10,814 nt of DNA from an uncultured bacterium. GTDB taxonomy: Bacteria; Patescibacteriota; Gracilibacteria; BD1-5; UBA6164. Position 1 is the first letter of the stretch. Every line of letters starts with the position of its first letter. A model generated the notes under the pieces. That model worked only from the letters and a program-made list of their open reading frames with translations, did not search any database and had not been told where the DNA came from. The DNA lies in contig CAMZKR010000122.1 of assembly GCA_947311335.1 (NCBI GenBank), positions 1 to 10,814 of the forward strand, written 5' to 3'. The position numbers and the translations under genes were made by a program. This document shows, piece by piece, positions 1-6,742 of this stretch.

Positions 1-25
1 AAAATCAATTTAAAATTATTAAAAG

Positions 26-57
26 AACCCCCAAAAAATAAAAATTTATTGGGGGTT
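26..57 (-). terminator. Intrinsic terminator-like hairpin formed by the decayed last CRISPR repeat
   Basis: The last repeat (28-63) matches the others at 29 of 36 positions. All seven changes lie in the crRNA-stem half, where a run of five Gs (minus strand) replaces the GUAGA arm. That run pairs with the repeat's own CCCCC block, giving a 9-bp stem (26-34 with 49-57) around a 14-nt loop. On the minus strand it is followed by CTTTTAATAATTTT. The Cas12a hairpin is therefore gone and a GC-rich stem stands at the array's 3' end. A short T stretch also follows on the plus strand, so it could act both ways. Termination is inferred from the fold. Confidence 0.6.
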
Positions 58-249
58 TTAAATCTTATGATTTACACGATTGATTAAAAATCTACAAAAG
101 TAGAAATTTATTGGGGGTTTTAAATAATTGGATTCATAACACGAAAGGTATATCTACAAAAGTAGAAATTTATTGGGGGTTTTAAATATAAATAAATTTA
201 TCATCTTTATAAAATCTACAAAAGTAGAAATTTATTGGGGGTTTTAAAT
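28..249 (-). CRISPR. Type V-A (Cas12a-type) CRISPR array, 3 intact repeats, 1 degenerate terminal repeat, 3 spacers
   Basis: Three identical 36-nt repeats lie at 214-249, 152-187 and 90-125, with a degenerate fourth copy at 28-63. Their period is exactly 62, leaving 26-nt spacers at 188-213, 126-151 and 64-89. Read on the minus strand, each repeat ends in AATTTCTACTTTTGTAGAT, the Cas12a direct-repeat core with a UCUAC/GUAGA stem and UUUU loop. Its 5' half is marked by an AAAACCCCC block. Cas12a crRNAs carry the hairpin 5' of the guide, so the array reads from 249 towards 28, and the decayed repeat is the leader-distal end, as is usual. No cas gene other than a 30-codon cas12a stub is visible. 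The stub abuts the first repeat with no ordinary leader between them. Orientation and subtype are clear from the repeat; activity cannot be judged. Confidence 0.96.
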
Positions 250-338
250 TCCCCTACTGGTTTTAACTCAAATCTTAAAGTTTTACTAATTTCATAAAGA
301 TTAGTAAAACTTGAAAAATTATTTTCTTTATTACTCAT
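216..338 (-). pseudogene. cas12a: 5' remnant of cas12a (cpf1), truncated into the CRISPR array
   Basis: An ATG at 338-336 opens a 40-codon frame. Residues 11-30 contain FTNLYEISKTLRFELKPVG, the conserved extreme N-terminus of Cas12a; AsCas12a starts with FTNLYQVSKTLRFELIPQGKT and LbCas12a with [21 protein letters not shown]. Homology ends at residue 30, exactly where the first CRISPR repeat begins at 249. The frame then runs ten codons into the repeat (FKTPNKFLLL) and stops at a TAG inside the repeat hairpin (218-216). Full Cas12a proteins are about 1,200-1,300 residues, so more than 97% is missing. In intact V-A loci cas12a, the adaptation genes and the array are usually co-oriented, so one deletion from codon 31 to the first repeat explains the join. 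A metagenomic misassembly between strains is the main alternative. Identity of the fragment is strong because it matches the most conserved N-terminal block. Confidence 0.88.
278..312. repeat. Perfect 13-bp inverted repeat inside the cas12a remnant
   Basis: AAGTTTTACTAAT at 278-290 is exactly reverse-complementary to 300-312, with a 9-nt loop between. It covers codons 10-21 of the remnant, the FTNLYEISKTL stretch. In the array transcript it would form a hairpin about 30 nt upstream of the first repeat. No T-run follows on either strand, so it does not look like a terminator. It may be a coincidence of coding sequence or a structural element of the transcript leader. Confidence 0.7.
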
Positions 339-359
339 ATTTGTAAATATCTTAAAAAC

Positions 360-392
360 TTAAAAGCCTATAATTTCATTATAGGCTTTTAA
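360..392 (-). terminator. Intrinsic terminator of ftsH
   Basis: A perfect 15-bp inverted repeat (360-374 with 378-392, 3-nt loop) contains AAAAGCC/GGCTTTT. On the minus strand it is followed by AGTTTTTAAG. It lies 18 bases past the ftsH stop and 21 bases before the ATG of the cas12a remnant. The same stem contains the -10 box of the putative cas12a promoter. Confidence 0.75.
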
Positions 393-405
393 AACACTTT
401 TTCAA
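378..405 (-). promoter_or_regulatory. Putative cas12a / CRISPR array promoter
   Basis: On the minus strand TTGAAA (405-400), a 16-bp spacer and a perfect TATAAT (383-378) make a strong sigma-70-type match. A start near 371 would give a 5' UTR of about 30 nt before the cas12a ATG, with transcription then running into the array. The -10 box lies in the loop-proximal arm of the ftsH terminator stem, so one element would end ftsH mRNA and start the array transcript. This is sequence match only. Confidence 0.6.
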
Positions 406-410
406 AAATA

Positions 411-2291
411 TTATTTTAAATCTTTAAAATACTCTGCAAACTCTTCTTTAGTTATTTCTTCTTTTTCAAGTAAATCTTTAGATATTTGTTTATGTAATTT
501 TTTATATTTTTTTATTATATCTATAGCTTTTTTATAAGCATCTGCTAAAATCTCTTTTACTTTTTTATCAATTAATACTTTTGTATTATCAGATAATACT
601 TTTCATTCTCAACTTACTCATAAATGATTTCAAGATACAGAATCTCACTCAAAATTTTCTGCTCATATATCTTCAAACATACCATATTTTGTTATCATAG
701 ACCTAGCAATAACTGTAGCTCTTTCTATATCGTTACTAGCTCAAGTTGTAATATTTTCTTTACCAAAAAATATTTCTTCAGCAGCTCTTCATCAGTATAA
801 AACAGATAATTCATCTAAAAATTTAGCTTTAGAAGTAAGAAGTTTATCTCTTTCTGGTAAAAACCAAGTTACTCATAAAGCTCCTCAACGAGATATTATA
901 CTTATTTTATGAACTGGATCAGGATTTGGAAGAATTTTTCAAACAAGGGCATGTCATACTTCATGATAAGCTGTAACCTCTTTTTCATGTTTATCCATAA
1001 CAAGTGATTTTTTTCTAAGTCCCATAACTATTCTTTCAAAAGCCTCTTGTATTCTTTTTTCTGAAACAACTTTCTCATTATATCTTGCAGTAATTATAGC
1101 AGCCTCATTCATAAGATTTCATAAATCTGCTCAAGAAAATCAAACAGTAGAAGAAGCTAGGGCTTGAAAATCTATATTTTTTTCTATTTGTTTATCTTTA
1201 GCATGTATTTTTAATATTTCTTCTCTATCTTTTAAATTTGGTAGATTTACTGTGATTTTTCTATCAAATCTACCGGGTCTAAGTAAAGCTTTATCAAGTA
1301 CATCAGCTCTATTTGTTGCTCACATAACTATAACATTTGTATCATTATCAAATCAATCCATTTCAGTTAAGATTTGATTTAAAGTTTGTTCTCTTTCATC
1401 ATGTCATCAACCAAGTCCTGGTCATCTTTTTTTTCAAATAGCATCTATTTCATCTATAAATATTATAGCTGGAGCTATTTTTTTAGCATTAGTAAATAAA
1501 TCTCTTACTCTACTTGCTCATACTCACACAAACATCTCTACGAATTCTGATCAAGATATACTTAAAAAAGGTACACCACTTTCCCCTGCTACTGCTCTAG
1601 CAAGTAATGTTTTACCTGTTCATGGAGGTCATACAAGTAATGTTCATCTAGGAATCTTTGCTCATATTTGTTTGTATTTCTTAGGATTTTTTAAAAAATC
1701 CACTATTTCTGTTAATTCTTCTTTTTCTTCATCTGCTCAAGCTACATCTTTGAAAAGTACCTTTTCTTTTTCTTTATCATAAAGTTTTGCTCTTGATTTT
1801 CAAAAAGTCATAGCGTTGTTTGCCATTCATCACATACGACGAATTAAAAAAATAGCTATAATAAAAAATAAAATGAAAGCAATAACTGTAGGTAACATAT
1901 TTGACCAGAATTTTTCACTTGTTTTATCTTTTACTCTAACATCAGTAATTATATTTTTATTTTTTAATCATAAATCATTTAAAGAATCATTATTTGGTAA
2001 AATAACTATATCTCTTTTTATCTTTTTTATTCAATTAATTATTTCAGTTTCTCAACTAAGTGTTGCTATTGCTTTATTTCAATCAATAAGTACTTTTTTA
2101 TATATTCCATCATTATAATTTTTTTCAAGAAGGTTTAAACCAATATTTGTATCTTTAAATTGTTTAGCACCTTTTATATATGGAAACAGTAAAGCAAATA
2201 ATAAAGCTACTAAAAATAATACTACTATAGGTTTATAATTATTTTTTGGGTTTAATTTTATTTTTTTAATTTTTTTAATTTTCTTTTTCAT
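411..2291 (-). CDS. ftsH: ATP-dependent zinc metalloprotease FtsH
   Basis: With TGA as glycine the frame gives 626 residues, normal for FtsH, the membrane-anchored hexameric AAA+ protease that extracts and degrades misfolded membrane proteins and some regulators. A lysine-rich N-terminus precedes one membrane segment (about 21-39). A small extracytoplasmic domain and a second segment (about 128-150, ending near RRMGG) follow. The AAA module has Walker A GPPGTGKT (221-228), Walker B IIFIDEIDAIG (D280, E281) and the second-region-of-homology sequence ATNRADVLDKALLRPGRFDR. The zinc site HEVGH is at 443-447, and GGRAAEE follows downstream as in the family. Glycines in the P-loop and HEVGH are TGA. 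The ATG at 2291 gives a natural N-terminus. It is preceded by AAAAAAG, not a Shine-Dalgarno sequence. It lies 68 bases after thrH and ends at its own hairpin. Confidence 0.97.
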
Positions 2292-2327
2292 CTTTTTTAT
2301 ATCATTAATTTTTAAAAAGTAAAAACG

Positions 2328-2355
2328 ATTTTATTGTAATATTAAATTTATGCAA
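2328..2355 (-). promoter_or_regulatory. Putative ftsH promoter
   Basis: In the thrH-ftsH gap the minus strand reads TTGCAT (2355-2350), 16 bp, TAAAAT (2333-2328). The -10 edge is 36 bases upstream of the ftsH ATG. ftsH may therefore be transcribed apart from thrH. The match is moderate and the background is AT-rich. Confidence 0.35.
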
Positions 2356-2359
2356 ACCT

Positions 2360-2965
2360 TTAAAATATACTTTTTTTAATAAACTCTTTTAATTCATCAT
2401 AACTAGTAGCTATTTTAATATTTGGAAAAGCATTTCTTGCTTTTTCTCAAGGTTTAAAAAAGAATCAAAAATCAGCTTCATTTAACATTCATGTGTCATT
2501 AAAAGAATCTCAAGATGCAATAACATTAAAATTTAATTCTTTAAATTTTTTAACTGCTTTAGTTTTTTGATCACTTATTCTAAGTTTATAATCTATTATA
2601 TTATCATTTTTTACTACTAAAGAGTGACAAAATATAGTTGGATAATTCATTTTTTTTATAAAAGGTTCGGCAAATTCTATAAAAGTATCAGAAAGTATAA
2701 CTACTTGCATATTTTTTCTTGCCCAAATTAAAAAATCTAATACTCATGGAAGTAAGTCCATACTAGAAATAACTTCTTGTATTTTACTAAGTGTAATATT
2801 GTTTTCTTTACAAATTTCTAACCTCATTTTCATAAGTTCATCATAATCAGCTATATCTGCTGTAGTTAATTTCAATTTTTCTATACCTGTAAGTTTTGCT
2901 ACATTTGGCCATATTTCAGGGGTTAAAACTGATTCCATATCAAGGCAAAGAATTGGTTGTTTCAT
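2360..2965 (-). CDS. thrH: ThrH-type HAD phosphatase (phosphoserine phosphatase / homoserine phosphotransferase)
   Basis: The 201-residue product matches Pseudomonas ThrH along its length: CLDMESVLTPEIW (family CLDLEGVLVPEIW), TADIADYDELMKMRL, QVVILSDTF.EFAEPF and the C-terminal GDSFNDTGMLNEAD. It is a HAD-superfamily enzyme; D9 is the expected phosphorylated nucleophile, and E11 replaces the usual second aspartate, as is typical of ThrH. ThrH dephosphorylates phosphoserine and can pass the phosphate to homoserine, touching serine and threonine synthesis. The first and fourth glycine positions of the GDSFNDTG motif are TGA. It sits 69 bases after avtA and upstream of ftsH, in the same orientation. 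Which reaction matters in this organism cannot be read from the sequence. Confidence 0.9.
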
Positions 2966-3000
2966 AAAATTAAGTATAATTAATATATAAATTGTATAAA

Positions 3001-3028
3001 ATTTTATTTAATTTTTTAAGCTTTGCAA
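3001..3028 (-). promoter_or_regulatory. Putative thrH promoter
   Basis: In the avtA-thrH gap the minus strand reads TTGCAA (3028-3023), 16 bp, TAAAAT (3006-3001), nearly the same as the element before ftsH. The -10 edge is 35 bases from the thrH ATG. This is a sequence match only. Confidence 0.35.
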
Positions 3029-3034
3029 AAATAT

Positions 3035-4288
3035 TTAATTATAAACCTCAGATACTACTTTAGATAATATTTTTATAGCTTTTTTAATTTCCTCATCTCA
3101 AACAGTAATACTAAGTCTTAAACATTCCTTAGAGTGTTTAATTTTGTTTTTATCTATTCCATTAAAAAAAGTGTTTCATGGTACAAATAAAACTCCTCTC
3201 TTTTTTAATAATCCATATAATTCGTCATCGGTTACTAATAAATTTTCAAACCAAATAAAAACAAACATTGCTCATTCTACTTTATGTTTATACCAAGAAA
3301 TATTGTCTGGCATATATTTTTCAAGATACTTATTAACTAAATCAAATTTTGCTTTATATTTTTGTTTTATTATATTTTTAGATATTTCCTTTAAATCTCA
3401 ATTAGATAATGCAGAAGCTACTAAAGCTTGTCAAAATCTTGAAGACATTATAGATAAATTTGCATGAAAATTTTCTAAAACTTTTATTATTTTTGAATTT
3501 CAAATAGCAACTCAAATTCTTTCTCAAGGAAGTCATGCTTTAGAAAAACTCATTGAATAAATAGTATTTTTATAAAATTTTGTTTTCATATCAGTGTAAA
3601 CTAAATTTGGTATAGGGGTACCATAAGCTGAATCAATAAATATAGGGATATCTGTTCATTCTGTATAATCATATATTTGTTGCATTTCTTCATCTGTCAA
3701 AACATTTCAAGTTGGATTACAAGGTCTTGAAAGTATAATAATTCCTACATCTTTAATATCTGGAAAATTTGTAATATCTAATTTATATTTATAGCTATGT
3801 TTAGCTACCTTAACTGGTTTAGGAGGAATACTTATAAACATATTTTCATCTAATCACATAGAATTATAACCTGTATAATCTGGTGATTGTGGTAAAAATA
3901 CTTTTTTAAAATTTGAATCTTGTGTTTTTCAAGCAAATGCATTAATTGCATAAAAAAACATAGATTGACTCCCTGTTGTAATTAATATATTTTCATTTTC
4001 AGCAATATAAGAAAATTCATCTTTAAAATATTTTTTTAAAGCTTGAATTAATGGATTATATCATTTTGAAGATCAATATCTTCATATTATATTTACAAAT
4101 TCATCAGAAGATAATAAAAGCTTAGTATGTTTTTTCCATAATTGTTCATGTTCTATAAAAACTAAAGGATTTCAAGCGCTCATATTTATTATATTTCATG
4201 AATTCTCTTTTAAAGTAAGAATTATATCATTCATTATTTTTCTAACTCATGACAATTTTGTCATTTTCTTTCATATTTTTGAAATCAT
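3035..4288 (-). CDS. avtA: Valine-pyruvate-type aminotransferase (AvtA family, PLP-dependent)
   Basis: The frame gives 417 residues, the same length as E. coli AvtA, and co-linear motifs run from end to end. These include the start ISKIGKKMTKLSGVRKIMNDI, then SAGNP, TTGSQSMFFYAINAFAG, LSRPCNPTGNVLTDEE, IDSAYGTPIPN, SMSFSKAGLPGERIG, VEGAMFVFIWF and RGVLFVPGNTFF. K250 in SFSKAGLPG is the expected PLP Schiff-base lysine. AvtA is a cytosolic fold-type I enzyme that moves amino groups between valine or alanine and 2-oxo acids. The match extends beyond the generic aminotransferase core, but substrate use in this lineage could differ. The ATG at 4288 is chosen because the N-terminus aligns from the first residues. 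The gene is divergent from the PH-domain gene across 98 bases and is followed by thrH. Confidence 0.9.
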
Positions 4289-4310
4289 AAAGTTTTTTAA
4301 TTTTTTTTGT

Positions 4311-4338
4311 TTGAATAAATTATTTTTTTTATTAAAAT
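4311..4338 (+). promoter_or_regulatory. Putative promoter of the PH-protein / ABC-F pair
   Basis: TTGAAT (4311-4316), 16 bp and TAAAAT (4333-4338) stand 48 bases before the proposed start of the PH-domain gene. The spacing equals that of the other putative promoters in the window. The region is almost pure A/T, so support is limited. Confidence 0.35.
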
Positions 4339-4351
4339 ATAGAACATAAAT

Positions 4352-4379
4352 AAAATACTAATAATATATTATTAATCAA
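4352..4379 (-). promoter_or_regulatory. Putative avtA promoter
   Basis: On the minus strand TTGATT (4379-4374), 16 bp and TATTTT (4357-4352) stand 63 bases before the avtA ATG. The -10 box is weak (4 of 6). The 16-bp palindrome 4359-4374 fills the spacer. Confidence 0.25.
4359..4374. promoter_or_regulatory. 16-bp perfect palindrome between divergent genes (possible operator)
   Basis: TAATAATATATTATTA is its own reverse complement. It lies between avtA and the PH-domain gene, inside the putative avtA promoter spacer and downstream of the plus-strand -10. A repressor here could affect both genes. It is all A/T in an AT-rich gap, so chance is a real alternative. Confidence 0.3.
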
Positions 4380-4386
4380 TAATAAA

Positions 4387-5019
4387 TTGAAAATATTTCA
4401 TAGTTTTGATACAAAATTAAAAGAAAAAGAATATAAAAAAGCAGTATTTATTTTTTGAAAAGATAAGATTTTAATGATTTCAAGATGCTTTGCTTTTATA
4501 TTTTTTAATTGAATTCTGCCTTTCTTTGCTTGAATAATATTTGCTTCTTTTTCAATTATTCTTTATTTTTATACGAAGTCTTTTTATGAACCTTTAGCTG
4601 TATTATTTTTAATTATTTGATGATTATTCACAATTTACTTATTTTATAAATTTTATTTAATCTTTTTAAATTATAAATTTGATTTTTGTATAATAACACC
4701 TGAAGAACTAATTACACATAAACAAAAATGAATTTTTAAATCAAGTTATAAAAATATTCCTGTTGAAAAAATAAAATCTGTTCAATCAAGACATAAATGA
4801 TTTTTTTGAAATATATTTAATTTTTGAAATATAACTATATTAACTGACTGATGAATTGCAGCAGAAAAAGATGAAATGGAAGACATTGATTCAAGTTGAG
4901 CTTGAATTATAAGACTTACTTCTGTTCATAGACCAAACAAAACTAAAAAGAAAATATTACTTTTATGTATACATAAATGAAAATTAAGTGATATTAAAGA
5001 TAATAAATATAAAATTTAA
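4387..5019 (+). CDS. Membrane-anchored bacterial PH-domain protein
   Basis: The product is 210 residues. A short charged cytoplasmic N-terminus (to about 28) precedes two hydrophobic segments (about 33-60 and 69-95). Then comes a PH-like domain (about 100-180) with the family pattern ITPEELITHKQKGIFK, YKNIPVEKIKSVQ and GFFGNIFNFGNITILTDGG, as in YdbS-like bacterial PH proteins. The function of these proteins is poorly known. Position 4387 is TTG; the only later candidate, ATG at 4474, would cut off the conserved N-terminal stretch, so TTG is preferred. No Shine-Dalgarno sequence is seen. The ABC-F gene starts 5 bases after its stop, so the two are probably one transcript. The domain call is fairly sure; the exact start is not. 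Confidence 0.75.
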
Positions 5020-5024
5020 AATTA

Positions 5025-6737
5025 ATGAAACACCTAAAAGTAAAAATAAAAAAACTTGAATTTGTATCTGAAACTATACTTAAAAATATAGAATTTACAT
5101 TAAATAAAAATGATAAAATTAGTATAGTTTGACCTAATTGAAGTGGAAAAACAACTTTTTTAAAAGTTTTAACTTGAGAAATATCTCATTTTGACTGATT
5201 TATAGAAAATGTATGAAATCTATCTTTATGATATTTACATCAAATATATAGTGATAATGAAGAAAAAACAGTAAAAGAAGAATTAAAAAACGCTTTTAAA
5301 GATATACTTATTATAGAAAATACATTAAAGAAAATAGAAAAAGAAATGGAAAAAAATCCTGATGATTTAGATTTTATTACTAGATATAGTGATTTACTTG
5401 AAAATTTTAATAATATAGGTTGATATGATATAGATAATAAAATACATGGGGTAGCTAATGGTATGAAAATATTAGATTTATTAGATAAAAAATTGATTGA
5501 AGTTAGTTGATGAGAAAGAACAAAAATAGCTTTAACTAAAATATTACTCAAATCTCCTGATATACTTTTTTTAGATGAACCAACTAATTTTATAGATATA
5601 GAATCCGTAGAATGGTTAGAATCATATTTACAAAACAAATGGATAGGTTGATATGTAATAGTTTCCCATGATAGAGAATTTTTAGATAAAACTTGTAATA
5701 AAACTTTTGAACTTCAACCTAAAAAAGATATAACTTTTTATCATACAAATTATAGTAATTATGTTTTTGAAAGAGCTAAAGTTGAAAATAAGAAATTAGA
5801 GAATTATAAAAGAGAACAAGAATATATAAAGAAACAAGAAAATTTAATAAATCGTTTTAGGGCTGGTAGTAGATCTGGTTGGGCTAAATCTAGAGAAAAA
5901 ATGATTTGAAAAATAAAAAGATTGGATAAACCCTATATTCCTAAAAAACCAAAATTTTATTTTAAATATTTATGATTTACTCCCGAAAAAATATTAAATT
6001 TAAAAGAACTTTTTATTTGAAGAAAAGATCCCCTTTTTTTTATTAGAGAAGCTATATTATATAAATGACAAAGAATTTGAATTGTTTGATGAAATTGAGT
6101 TTGAAAATCAACTCTTTTAAAAACTATAATTTGAAAGATAAAACCTCTTGATGGATTATTAATAAAATGAAAAAGTGTAAAGATAACTTATTATAGTCAG
6201 ATGCATGAAGAATTAGATAAAAATAAAAATATAAGAGATAATTTTTATAAATTTTGATTAGAATTTGATGAACAATATCTTATATCAATATTAAAATACT
6301 ATTTATTTGATAAAGAAGATTTAGATAAAAAAGTTTCTGAATTATCTTGAGGTCAAACATCAAAGTTACTCTTTGCTATTATATGACAAAAAGAATCAAA
6401 TTTATTAGTACTTGATGAACCTACTAATCATCTAGATTATGATACTAGAGAAAGTTTAGAATTTGCTTTAAAAAAATATGATTGATCCATATTATTTATA
6501 AGTCATGATAGATATTTTGTAAATAAATTAGCTACTCATATGTGGTTTATAAAAGATTGAGAATTATCTATAAGTTATTGAAATTATGAAGATTATAAAT
6601 TTAAACTTGAAAATAATTTAGATATGGATTTTGATTTATATGATGAAGAAGCACAATTAAATCTTGTTTTAACTGAAAAATTATGAGAAAAAGAAGCAAA
6701 AAGATTAAAAAATAAGTTTGGAAGTAAAAGAAAATAA
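5025..6737 (+). CDS. ABC-F family ATPase (Uup/EttA-like translation factor)
   Basis: The 570-residue protein has two ABC ATPase modules and no membrane segments, the ABC-F layout. Module 1 has Walker A GPNGSGKTT (36-44), signature SGGER (161-165) and Walker B LFLDEPTNFID (D184, E185). Module 2 has Walker A GGNGVGKST (355-363), signature LSGGQ (440-444), Walker B LDEPTNHLD (463-471) and SHDRYF. A charged interdomain linker follows module 1, including FERAKVENKKLENYKREQEY and FRAGSRSGWAKSREK. ABC-F proteins bind the ribosomal E site and relieve stalled or blocked ribosomes; some give antibiotic protection. The first module has NFID where NHLD is usual. There is only a short lysine-rich tail after module 2, with no long Uup-like coiled coil. 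Subfamily cannot be fixed by eye. Confidence 0.93.
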
Positions 6738-6742
6738 AATAA

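Noticed and set aside
278..312. Inverted repeat considered as a terminator
   Set aside because: No T-run follows the stem on either strand, so it is kept only as a repeat.
250..338. Considered as an ordinary non-coding CRISPR leader
   Set aside because: It encodes the conserved Cas12a N-terminus in frame from an ATG, too specific to be chance.
1816..2118. Plus-strand open frame of 100 codons
   Set aside because: It lies antisense to the ftsH N-terminal membrane region, has no recognisable motif, and its hydrophobicity mirrors the opposite strand.
411..2965. Apparent broken genes, for example short standard-code frames at 2079-2291, 2510-2710 and 2744-2965
   Set aside because: They are pieces of intact ftsH and thrH cut by TGA; with TGA as glycine the frames are continuous and full length.
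3144..3467. Plus-strand open frame of 107 codons
   Set aside because: It is antisense to the conserved C-terminal part of avtA and shows no family features.
5240..5638. Minus-strand open frame of 132 codons, serine-rich
   Set aside because: It is antisense to the first ATPase module of the ABC-F gene, whose motifs are certain.
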